A stretch of 7,311 nt of DNA, taken from NCBI GenBank assembly GCA_020444005.1, contig JAHLLU010000099.1, forward strand, positions 1 to 7,311, in the 5' to 3' direction. Position 1 is the first letter of the stretch; the number at the start of each line of letters is the position of its first letter. Positions 1-5,481 of this stretch are shown in pieces. Origin of the DNA: an archaeon (lineage in GTDB: Archaea > Thermoproteota > Bathyarchaeia > TCS64). The notes under the pieces are model-generated. The model did no database searches. It saw nothing but the letters and a program-made list of their open reading frames with translations, and had not been told where the DNA came from. A program made the position numbers and the translations under genes.

Positions 1-574
1 CCTCTTCTTTATCCTTCAGCAAGAAAATGTTCATCACCCAGTTAGCCACCAAAATAAGACTCATCCAAAGATAGAGAGTTCTCCAACCACCTAGACTTGA
101 CTCAGCTATGGGGAACCCCATGTAGCTGATAGTGTTCCCGAGACCACTGCTCGCGCTTAGAACGCCAATGGCTGTGGCTCTCCGGTTGGCGGGGAACCAT
201 GTGGAGATTAGCTTCACTGCGTTTATGTAGAATGTGCTACATCCGATGCCAACTATGAACTGCGCCAAGAAGAGCATATTGTAGCTGGTGCTTAGCCAGA
301 AGAGGAAGACGCCTATGATTGTGAGCATTGTGAATATAATTATGGTCTTTCTTGCCCCTAGTCTATCACTAAGCAAGCCGCTTGGTACCTGCATCACGCC
401 GTAGACGAAGAAATATGCTGAGATGAGCATACCCATGGCTCCGTGGCTAATTCCAAGCTCCTCGATGAGTATGGGAGTGAGGGCCCCTGCGGCGCTACGT
501 AGAAAATTCTCAACGAAATAAGTAACACAAATTGTCGTTAGCAAAATTAACGGGAAGTATTTTTTATTCTCCAT
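1..574 (-). CDS. MFS transporter, N-terminal part (cut by window edge)
   Basis: Reading the minus strand from an ATG at 574 gives an open frame of 191 codons that runs off the window with no stop. The protein begins MENKKYFPLI and consists of hydrophobic helices joined by short loops. Between predicted helices 2 and 3 (residues about 66-77) it carries GLLSDRLGARKT, which is the major facilitator superfamily motif A (G-x-L-x-D-R-x-G-x-R-K). A second typical feature is STWFPANRRATAIG (about 124-137), in the loop before helix 5. About six helices are visible, which is the first half of a 12-helix carrier. The expected role is proton- or ion-coupled secondary transport in the cytoplasmic membrane; the substrate cannot be inferred. 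The gene is divergent from the MTA phosphorylase gene, with 93 nt between the start codons. No SD precedes the ATG, but an AT-rich box lies about 26 nt upstream. Confidence 0.85.
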   Translation of the reverse strand, partial: MENKKYFPLILLTTICVTYFVENFLRSAAGALTPILIEELGISHGAMGMLISAYFFVYGVMQVPSGLLSDRLGARKTIIIFTMLTIIGVFLFWLSTSYNMLFLAQFIVGIGCSTFYINAVKLISTWFPANRRATAIGVLSASSGLGNTISYMGFPIAESSLGGWRTLYLWMSLILVANWVMNIFLLKDKEE

Positions 575-593
575 TTTATATCCCGTCCAATTC

Positions 594-604
594 TGGATAT
601 TCAG
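594..604 (-). promoter_or_regulatory. Putative TATA box for the MFS gene
   Basis: On the minus strand an AT-rich element reading TGAATATCCA is centred about 26 nt upstream of the ATG at 574. That is the spacing expected for an archaeal TATA box serving a leaderless transcript. No SD is visible between it and the start. This is inferred from position and composition only. Confidence 0.3.
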
Positions 605-637
605 TCTTAAACTTTCCTAAAAAAACAAAGGGTCAAG

Positions 638-653
638 CATTTATCATAAATAT
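638..653 (+). promoter_or_regulatory. Putative TATA box for the MTA phosphorylase gene
   Basis: The AT-rich stretch CATTTATCATAAATA lies about 15-30 nt upstream of the ATG at 668, with its TTTAT core about 26 nt away. No purine-rich SD occurs between it and the start, so a leaderless or very short-leader mRNA is likely. The call rests on position and composition. Confidence 0.35.
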
Positions 654-667
654 CTCATTATGTATCC

Positions 668-1462
668 ATGACGAAACCAACAGCGGATATAGCAATCATA
701 GGAGGCACAGGCGTATATGACCCTGAGATAATCGATAACGCTGAAAGGGTGAAGATTCACACACCATATGGTTCACCATCAGCAACTGTAACCATCGGCG
801 ACTATGGTGAGAAGAAGATCGCTTTCATTCCTAGACATGGTGATGGACACATTATTCCTCCACATAAGATTCCATTCCAAGCAAACATCTGGGCGTTGAT
901 GCAGTTAGGGGTTAAACGAATTATAGCAAGTAGCGCCGTAGGTAGTCTGCGTATGGATTATGCGCCAGGAGACTTTGTGCTCACAGACCAGTTTATAGAC
1001 AGGACCAAGAGCCGCTGCGACACCTTCTACGAGGGCGGACAGATATGCCACATCAGCGCAGCTGACCCCTTGTGTCCAGAACTCAGACAGATATTCGGGG
1101 GCTATGCGGACAAGTTGGGTTTGAAGATTCACAAAGAGGGAACATATGTCTGCATCGAGGGCCCAAGATTCAGCACAAGGGCCGAGTCTAAGCTTTTCAG
1201 ACAATGGGGCTGTGACATCATCGGTATGACAATGTATCCGGAGGTCATCTTGGCTCGTGAGGCTCAGATATGTTATGTTTCTGTGGCGATGGTTACTGAT
1301 TATGATGTCTGGGCGGAGAAGCCTGTTAGCGCCGCTGAGGTGATCGAGACCATGGAGAAGAATAGCGAGAACTTTAAGCAGTTGATCATGGGTGCTATTC
1401 CAGAGATTCCAGAGGAGCCGAGTTGTGGGTGTAGTTCAGCGCTCAGTGGCAGCCTCTACTAG
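668..1462 (+). CDS. mtnP: S-methyl-5'-thioadenosine phosphorylase (MTAP)
   Basis: A 264-aa cytosolic enzyme of the PNP/MTAP phosphorylase family 2, full length for the family. It is expected to split 5'-methylthioadenosine with phosphate into adenine and 5-methylthioribose-1-phosphate, recycling the by-product of polyamine synthesis. Visible motifs are the phosphate-binding GGTGVYD (12-18), PRHGDGH (55-61, Arg56 and His57), SSAVGSL (88-94), GTYVCIEGPRFSTRAE (158-173) and GMTMYPE (186-192). TDYDVW (210-215) carries the paired aspartates that in known MTAPs favour 6-aminopurines over the oxopurines used by PNPs. There are eight cysteines, including a C-terminal CGC (253-255) like the CxC redox motif of thermophilic archaeal MTAP/PNP. 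The ATG at 668 is chosen because it places the glycine loop at the family position. The next gene lies 35 nt downstream in the same direction but appears to have its own promoter. Confidence 0.93.
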   Translation: MTKPTADIAIIGGTGVYDPEIIDNAERVKIHTPYGSPSATVTIGDYGEKKIAFIPRHGDGHIIPPHKIPFQANIWALMQLGVKRIIASSAVGSLRMDYAPGDFVLTDQFIDRTKSRCDTFYEGGQICHISAADPLCPELRQIFGGYADKLGLKIHKEGTYVCIEGPRFSTRAESKLFRQWGCDIIGMTMYPEVILAREAQICYVSVAMVTDYDVWAEKPVSAAEVIETMEKNSENFKQLIMGAIPEIPEEPSCGCSSALSGSLY

Positions 1463-1474
1463 TATAATTTATTA
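1461..1474 (+). promoter_or_regulatory. TATA box for the formyltransferase gene
   Basis: AGTATAATTTATTA begins within the MTAP stop codon and is centred about 30 nt upstream of the ATG at 1498. The segment between box and ATG is pyrimidine-rich with no SD. This matches a leaderless archaeal promoter and decides the start at 1498 rather than the in-frame TTG at 1492, which would fall at or upstream of the expected transcript start. Confidence 0.5.
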
Positions 1475-1497
1475 GACTACTCTTCTTTTCATTGCCC

Positions 1498-2214
1498 ATG
1501 TCCGATAAACAGTTCGTGTTCTTGGTCTTAGAGGAACACCCTTACGGTAGAGAGATGCTGATGCAGCTCATGAACGCGGGTCATATACCCATGGCAATTA
1601 TTGAGGAATCTAGTGATATTGCTGAAGAGGAGAAAGGTAAGTTCCTTGAACGCATCAAGGGACACAGGGTAGCACCCACATTCACAGAGTTACTTGAAGG
1701 CAAGGATATTCCAAGGTACAAGGTACCCCACCATAACAAGAAACAATGCAGAGAACTACTAGAGGAGCTAAAACCAGACCTAGGCGTCCTCGGAGGAACA
1801 CGTATCATCAGAAAAAGAATACTATCAATACCACCAGACGGCATGCTCAACAGCCATCCCGGATTATTACCAGAGGTACGTGGCTCAGCTAGCCCAGCCT
1901 GGAGCGTCTACTATGATATACCCATCGGCGCCACATGCCACTTCATCGACCCAAACATCGATACAGGGGACATCGTAAGCCGCAGAGTAATCCCAGTTCA
2001 TCGTGGTGATACCTATGAGAAGCTTTGCTGGTTAACACTGGTTGAGGCGGGTACTTTGATGACTGAGGCTGTGACAGCTTGGAAGAAGGATGTATTGGTT
2101 CGTACGCCACAGGGCGAAAGCGATTTACCGACTTTCAGGGTACCCAGCGATGAGATTATGGCTGAAATACTCCAGAAGCTCAAAGACCAGACATACAAAC
2201 ACTACGTGGACTAG
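1498..2214 (+). CDS. Formyltransferase-fold protein (PurN/Fmt N-terminal-like)
   Basis: A 238-aa protein consisting of essentially one formyl-transferase N-terminal domain. The family transfers formyl from 10-formyltetrahydrofolate to an amine acceptor. The catalytic signature is complete: NSHPGLLPEVRG (118-129) supplies Asn118 and His120, ATCHFID (145-151) supplies the conserved His148, and DTGDI (155-159) supplies the catalytic Asp155. Methionyl-tRNA formyltransferases are about 310 residues, with a C-terminal tRNA-binding domain; that domain is absent here, and archaea do not formylate initiator tRNA. PurN is about 210 residues. The remaining possibilities are GAR transformylase, a sugar-amine formyltransferase or an unassigned archaeal enzyme. 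The last 45 residues are charged and helical (SDEIMAEILQKLKD). The start is taken at ATG 1498, which has a TATA box at leaderless spacing; an in-frame TTG at 1492 would add two residues. Substrate is undetermined. Confidence 0.8.
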   Translation: MSDKQFVFLVLEEHPYGREMLMQLMNAGHIPMAIIEESSDIAEEEKGKFLERIKGHRVAPTFTELLEGKDIPRYKVPHHNKKQCRELLEELKPDLGVLGGTRIIRKRILSIPPDGMLNSHPGLLPEVRGSASPAWSVYYDIPIGATCHFIDPNIDTGDIVSRRVIPVHRGDTYEKLCWLTLVEAGTLMTEAVTAWKKDVLVRTPQGESDLPTFRVPSDEIMAEILQKLKDQTYKHYVD

Positions 2215-2230
2215 TTTCACACCTTTTCTT

Positions 2231-2253
2231 GGCCAAAATTTGGCCTAATTTTG
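2231..2253. repeat. Two overlapping inverted repeats between formyltransferase and htrA
   Basis: GGCCAAA (2231-2237) and TTTGGCC (2239-2245) form a perfect palindrome around one central base. Overlapping it, CAAAATT (2234-2240) and AATTTTG (2247-2253) form a second perfect inverted repeat with a 6-nt spacer. The block lies in the 85-nt gap, 17 nt after the formyltransferase stop and about 47-69 nt before the htrA start. It could be an operator for a dimeric regulator of htrA. Read as RNA, a 5-bp GGCCA/TGGCC hairpin followed by TAATTTT could help end the upstream transcript. Sequence alone does not decide between these. Confidence 0.45.
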
Positions 2254-2256
2254 ACA

Positions 2257-2288
2257 TATCTTTTTACCGTATCTTTCCCATTTTATAG
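2257..2288 (+). promoter_or_regulatory. Putative htrA promoter region
   Basis: Two TATA-like elements precede the protease gene: CTTTTTAC (2260-2267) and ATTTTATAG (2280-2288). The first would start transcription about 10 nt before the TTG at 2300. The second would start it around 2310, inside the predicted N-terminus, and would favour the internal ATG at 2339. The true box is uncertain. Confidence 0.3.
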
Positions 2289-2299
2289 CTTGATCCAAT

Positions 2300-3499
2300 T
2301 TGAGTCAATACGAGAACGAGCCGAGAAACAGGGACAATATGATCTGGGCTATCGTCGTAGTTATGATGGTAGTCAATGTGGGGGTACTTACCTATACGAC
2401 AATCTATAACGACGGTGATGTTGATACCAGTACACTTGAGACCCAGATACAGACGCTGGAGTTCCAACTCGGAAGCGCAGAACAGGAGATAGACAGCCTC
2501 AAAGAAGAGATCAGAATACTAGACTTTAGCGAGACATCACAAGACATAGGCGTAATCGAGATCTACAATCAAACACGTAACAGCGTTGTATTGATAGAGA
2601 CAGATAGAGGTTCAGCCGGAAGCGGATGGGTATACGACACAGAAGGACACATTGTAACAAACAACCACGTAGTCGAGGACGCCCAAGCATTAACGGTAAC
2701 CTTCCAGTCGGGAACCGTGCTATCAGCAAAAGTTGTTGGACTTGATCCCTATAGCGATATGGCGATAATCAAGGTAAACGCACCAGACGGAACTCTACAC
2801 CCGTTAGAGATAGGTGTGAGCAGTGAACTTCTAGTAGGCGAGACAGCTATCGCAATTGGAAATCCATTCGGACTAGCAAACACAATGACTGTTGGAGTGA
2901 TAAGTGCGACTGGTCGTCAGATGGACGCTACAGATGGTTACGTTATCGTTGACGTTATCCAGACTGATGCAGCAATCAACCCCGGAAACAGCGGTGGACC
3001 CCTCCTGAACCTGAAAGGAGAGGTTATCGGAATGAACACAGCAATCATCAGCAGCACCAATGACTTCAGCGGCATAGGATTCGCTATACCAAGCGACACC
3101 ATCACCCGCGAGATAACCAGCCTCATCGAGACAGGTGAATACGAGCACCCATGGCTAGGAATAAGCGGATACAACATGTTCCCCGCCCTTGCAGAAGCCA
3201 TGGGACTAGATAATAACACCAAGGGAACACTGGTAGCCCGCGTGGTAGAAGATGGCCCAGCATCCGAAGCAGGACTAGAGGGTTCAACCACAACAGCCAC
3301 TGTAGGCGGTTTCCCATTTGATATCGGAGGGGATGTCATCATTGGCGTAAACGGTTTAACCATGGATAGCTTCTACAAGCTTCAAGTCTACCTCACGAGA
3401 AACACTCAGCCAAATGAGACCGTAACCATGAGCATCATTAGAGATGGAGCGGTTATGAGCGTAGAGTTTACTCTTGGGATAAGGCCTCCGCCATCTTAG
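2300..3499 (+). CDS. Membrane-anchored HtrA/DegP-like serine protease with PDZ domain
   Basis: A 399-aa trypsin-fold protease of the HtrA family, expected to act outside the cytoplasmic membrane on misfolded proteins. Order of parts: hydrophilic N-terminus with two arginines (1-13), one transmembrane anchor (14-36), a predicted coiled coil (about 45-74), protease domain (about 85-280) and one PDZ domain (about 284-395). The catalytic triad is visible: His123 in TNNHVVEDA, Asp153 in DPYSDMAIIKV and Ser231 in NPGNSGGPLLN, with the typical AIGNPFGL at 185-192. The PDZ carries a Thr/Gly-rich loop (329-343) between its core strands. The TTG at 2300 is preferred because it keeps the arginines before the anchor (positive-inside rule); ATG 2339 would give 386 residues starting directly in the anchor. 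No SD supports either start. The gene end overlaps the convergent minus-strand gene by 4 nt. Confidence 0.92.
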   Translation: MSQYENEPRNRDNMIWAIVVVMMVVNVGVLTYTTIYNDGDVDTSTLETQIQTLEFQLGSAEQEIDSLKEEIRILDFSETSQDIGVIEIYNQTRNSVVLIETDRGSAGSGWVYDTEGHIVTNNHVVEDAQALTVTFQSGTVLSAKVVGLDPYSDMAIIKVNAPDGTLHPLEIGVSSELLVGETAIAIGNPFGLANTMTVGVISATGRQMDATDGYVIVDVIQTDAAINPGNSGGPLLNLKGEVIGMNTAIISSTNDFSGIGFAIPSDTITREITSLIETGEYEHPWLGISGYNMFPALAEAMGLDNNTKGTLVARVVEDGPASEAGLEGSTTTATVGGFPFDIGGDVIIGVNGLTMDSFYKLQVYLTRNTQPNETVTMSIIRDGAVMSVEFTLGIRPPPS

Positions 3500-3936
3500 C
3501 CGTTTTTCTCTAGAAGCCTGTTTATTGTAGCTTCATCATAGCTTAAGAGCTTCCCAAATCTTTGAGCAATCTCAACCTCAAGGTCATCAGGGTTGCCCTC
3601 CTCGTTGCTATATTTTTTCAGTTTTTTGAGCATCTTGTACTCGTCAAGAACGGACTTGTCATGTGCAATCAGTATCACGGTTTTATCCGTGGCAATATCA
3701 TGGGGGAATAGCTTGGTCACGAGGAGGTCAGGCTCTAGCATAAGCTCTACATTGTATTCTGTGGCTGCGTATTCGCTGGCTTCAAGCATCTCTTGAGCCA
3801 TCTCATGACTGTATGGGCTGCTTAGTGCTAATTGTTTGCAGCCTGCTCCTACTACCTCGGCGAAAGCCATGTTTATTCCAGCATAATAGCTGTGAAGATT
3901 GAATCCGGGGATTATCTTGCTTAGGGGGTGAGACAT
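3496..3936 (-). CDS. Conserved-looking hypothetical protein, 146 aa
   Basis: I do not recognise this family. The protein is soluble with no signal peptide or membrane segment. Its N-terminal part (PGFNLHSYYAGINMAFAEVV) is helical, followed by alternating beta-like segments (KQLALSSP, VELMLEPDLL, KTVILIAHD) and helices, suggesting a small alpha/beta fold. The C-terminal third is charged and helical (about 95-146). It contains one cysteine and scattered histidines (YSHE, FPHD, IAHD) but no obvious catalytic or metal motif. It lies 21 nt downstream of the PHP phosphoesterase gene on the same strand, so the two may be co-transcribed and functionally linked. There is no SD before its ATG; an AT-rich stretch about 27 nt upstream, overlapping the end of the PHP gene, could alternatively be its own TATA box. 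Its stop overlaps that of htrA on the opposite strand. Confidence 0.75.
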   Translation of the reverse strand: MSHPLSKIIPGFNLHSYYAGINMAFAEVVGAGCKQLALSSPYSHEMAQEMLEASEYAATEYNVELMLEPDLLVTKLFPHDIATDKTVILIAHDKSVLDEYKMLKKLKKYSNEEGNPDDLEVEIAQRFGKLLSYDEATINRLLEKNG

Positions 3937-3957
3937 AGGGTATTTGGTGCCTAATGG

Positions 3958-4800
3958 TTATTTCACTGTTCTTACCACGGAATCAATGGGGTTTGACTTG
4001 TGTTTTCTAGCCTTAAAACTGCTGATATGGGTGAACCCAATATCTTTGAGCACGTCAACTGCGCCAGCCAGCCAATATCCCAGATGATCGGGGATATGAC
4101 TGTCGCTTCCTAGCGTGATCTTCTTGAGACCAGCATTGTACGCTGTCTCTAGGAAACCCCTGATGGGGTACTGTATCCCATGTTCATGGCGTCTTCCACC
4201 GCTATTCACCTCGATACCCACATCATAGCTAACAAGACTGTCAACAGCTTCACCCAGCAACCCATATTCAGACAGCAAAACAGGCTCTTTTCTTACAAGA
4301 TGAAGGAACCTACGCCAGTAATCAGGGTGGGCCATAGAGTCAAATAAACCACTTTGCACAGCCTCGATCCAGAACCTGAAGTAATCTGTGGTGGCTTCCT
4401 TGAGGCTTCTACCACCAAAATAGGCGGGGGCATCCTTTCTTGATCCTACATCATACTCCCCAATGAAATGGGTGCTGCCTAGGATGAAGTCAAAGGGGAA
4501 CTCGTCTAAGAGGGCTTCAATTTGGCGCTGGGCTTCACTGAAGTAGTCTACTTCCAATCCTACGAGGAGTTTTACATCAGTGGTCTCGTCCAGTCGGTGA
4601 ATATTATCAATGTATTGTTCTACTTCCTCAAGCTGAACCCCAAAATAGCTGTATGTTCCGGTGATTATCTCGTGTGTGGTGAAGGCTATCTCCTCGATGC
4701 CTCGTTTTTCAGCTACTTTGATATAGTCTTCTACTTTGCTGTCTCGTGCGTCTGATGAGAAGGTCTCGTGTACGTGGTAGTCGAAGCGGGCGGACCTCAT
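3958..4800 (-). CDS. PHP-family phosphoesterase, histidinol-phosphatase-like
   Basis: A 280-aa PHP-domain protein of the length and layout of HisJ/HisK-type histidinol-phosphatases, which hydrolyse L-histidinol phosphate in histidine synthesis with a metal cluster. The PHP metal motifs appear in order: DYHVHETFSSDAR (7-19, His9 and His11), TTHE (41-44, His43), GLEVDYF (81-87, Glu83), GSTHFI (108-113, His111), AHPDYW (157-162, His158), GIEVNSGG (195-202) and LGSDSH (230-235, Asp233 and His235). The set of ligands is complete, so an active enzyme is expected. No other his gene is visible in the window, so the exact substrate within the HisK/PHP group is inferred. The start is ATG 4800, with a TATA-like box about 27 nt upstream and no SD. 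The 146-aa gene follows by 21 nt, and the gene is divergent from the 121-aa gene. Confidence 0.85.
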   Translation of the reverse strand: MRSARFDYHVHETFSSDARDSKVEDYIKVAEKRGIEEIAFTTHEIITGTYSYFGVQLEEVEQYIDNIHRLDETTDVKLLVGLEVDYFSEAQRQIEALLDEFPFDFILGSTHFIGEYDVGSRKDAPAYFGGRSLKEATTDYFRFWIEAVQSGLFDSMAHPDYWRRFLHLVRKEPVLLSEYGLLGEAVDSLVSYDVGIEVNSGGRRHEHGIQYPIRGFLETAYNAGLKKITLGSDSHIPDHLGYWLAGAVDVLKDIGFTHISSFKARKHKSNPIDSVVRTVK

Positions 4801-4822
4801 ACCCGTTATGGTGATGTTTCGG

Positions 4823-4832
4823 GTATTTAGAT
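4823..4832 (-). promoter_or_regulatory. Putative TATA box for the PHP gene
   Basis: On the minus strand ATCTAAATAC is centred about 27 nt upstream of the ATG at 4800. The intervening segment has no SD, which fits a leaderless transcript. It lies in the 94-nt divergent region shared with the 121-aa gene. Confidence 0.4.
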
Positions 4833-4863
4833 GGTTTCACAAGGGGTTACTGGGTTTATGGAA

Positions 4864-4873
4864 CGATATTACC
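4864..4873 (+). promoter_or_regulatory. Putative TATA box for the 121-aa gene
   Basis: CGATATTACC is centred about 27 nt upstream of the ATG at 4895, again with no SD in between. Together with the minus-strand box near 4827 it makes the 94-nt gap a compact back-to-back promoter region. Confidence 0.35.
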
Positions 4874-4894
4874 TAGGCTGATTATTGATTCCTA

Positions 4895-5260
4895 ATGGCG
4901 TATATTGGTCTCTTTCATCCATCCGTTATCGCTTTAATACAAAAACACGGACAAATGTCGAGCCAGATGGAAGCAGTAGCACGCGGTATCGTAGAACAAG
5001 CTATAGATGATGAGCTTCAGGAGAAGCGCCTAGAGCTCACGTTTAACACTTTCAAACGGTTTGAGGAAGAAGGATATCTCAAATCCAGTGAGAGTGCCAT
5101 GTTCGGCAAGATATACGCTGAGGCTTTCAACTACTTCGTAAACTACAAGATGTACAGCAAGGACCCCATCAGTCTGCATGAGATGGAAGAGTTCGAGCGA
5201 ATAATTGATCGACGTGTCTTGGAGATATGGAGTAAGATAAAGCATCTATCTGGTAGATAA
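4895..5260 (+). CDS. Hypothetical all-helical protein, 121 aa
   Basis: I do not recognise this protein. It appears soluble and almost entirely alpha-helical: helices are suggested at about 9-20, 22-60 (long and charged, MEAVARGIVEQAIDDELQEK onward), 64-85 and 92-117. It is rich in Glu, Lys, Phe and Tyr, has no cysteine and shows no metal or nucleotide motif. The size and helical make-up would suit a small regulatory or scaffold protein, but that is speculation. The start at ATG 4895 fits a TATA-like box 27 nt upstream. It stands alone, divergent from the PHP gene and separated from queT by 221 nt containing a likely terminator and a separate promoter, so an operon with queT is unlikely. Confidence 0.7.
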   Translation: MAYIGLFHPSVIALIQKHGQMSSQMEAVARGIVEQAIDDELQEKRLELTFNTFKRFEEEGYLKSSESAMFGKIYAEAFNYFVNYKMYSKDPISLHEMEEFERIIDRRVLEIWSKIKHLSGR

Positions 5261-5288
5261 TAGGAAGAGGGCGCGACAGGGAAAAGGT

Positions 5289-5317
5289 GAGGAAACCCCA
5301 TTGCCCCTCTTTTTATT
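5289..5317 (+). terminator. Likely terminator after the 121-aa gene
   Basis: A GAGG/CCTC arm pair (5289-5292 and 5306-5309) is followed directly by TTTTTATT from 5310. Around it is a larger inverted repeat, GGGAAAA (5279-5285) with TTTTCCC (5322-5328). A pyrimidine/T-rich stretch of this kind just after a stop is typical of archaeal termination; the hairpin is weak and may be incidental. Confidence 0.4.
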
Positions 5318-5340
5318 CCCATTTTCCCCTTGCCTGTTAT

Positions 5341-5350
5341 CGTTTTAACA
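5341..5350 (+). promoter_or_regulatory. Putative queT TATA box
   Basis: CGTTTTAACA is the best TATA-like element before the leader. A start about 26 nt downstream would fall near 5371-5375, immediately before the structured leader and about 110 nt before the GTG. The T-run near 5310 is an alternative box and would give a leader of about 145 nt. Confidence 0.35.
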
Positions 5351-5370
5351 TTGTATCTGTGTAAAGCCGC

Positions 5371-5481
5371 TACATACAGTAAGGGTTAAATCCTGTGACA
5401 CATTCAACGCATCTCGGCGGGTGAGTGGGTCCTCCTACCCGTTCCGCCTTACAAACCCCGTGGAAAGGAGGAGAATCAAAC
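5371..5481 (+). promoter_or_regulatory. Structured queT leader with SD-complementary hairpin loop (candidate RNA switch)
   Basis: The leader can form an imperfect hairpin from 5416 to 5448. The outer stem is GGCGGG (5416-5421) with TCCGCC (5443-5448), then a 3-nt bulge (5422-5424), then the inner stem GTGGGT (5425-5430) with ACCCGT (5437-5442), with G-U pairs at its base. The six-base loop CCTCCT (5431-5436) is the exact complement of AGGAGG in the SD (5466-5471), so a pseudoknot or loop-SD interaction could block ribosome entry. Upstream segments offer competing pairings: GTAA (5379-5382) with TTAC (5449-5452), and GGGTT (5383-5387) with AACCC (5454-5458). Position before a precursor transporter of the QueT family suggests sensing of preQ0/preQ1 or a related base. 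I do not recognise a known riboswitch class. Paired geometry is visible; ligand and function are inferred. Confidence 0.5.
5466..5473 (+). promoter_or_regulatory. Strong Shine-Dalgarno of queT
   Basis: AGGAGGAG lies 8 nt before the GTG at 5482. It is the only strong, well-spaced SD I see in the window and decides the start of queT. It excludes an in-frame upstream GTG at 5425, which would translate through the leader hairpin. Confidence 0.8.

Noticed and set aside
532..720. Plus-strand 62-codon reading frame
   Set aside because: It overlaps the MFS and MTAP starts and their promoter region in another frame, and the protein has no recognisable features.
905..1204. Minus-strand 99-codon reading frame inside the MTAP gene
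   Set aside because: It lies entirely within a gene whose motifs are intact on the plus strand; there is no independent support.
2938..3363. Minus-strand 141-codon reading frame inside htrA
   Set aside because: The opposite strand encodes clear protease and PDZ motifs. The frame is low-complexity and rich in Ser/Pro/Val, as expected for a shadow.
3949..4900. Shared CTAATGG string at 3951-3957 and 4892-4898 as a regulatory repeat
   Set aside because: It is only seven bases. One copy includes the ATG of the 121-aa gene and the other lies in a gap on the opposite coding strand. Chance is sufficient.
5416..5452. A tRNA or other known structural RNA gene in the queT leader
   Set aside because: There is no T-loop or anticodon-arm pattern and the length is wrong. 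The element is best read as an mRNA leader.
5425..5481. Longer queT start at the GTG at 5425
   Set aside because: It would translate through the leader hairpin and the SD, and the added residues look unlike the family N-terminus. The GTG at 5482 has an ideal SD 8 nt upstream.
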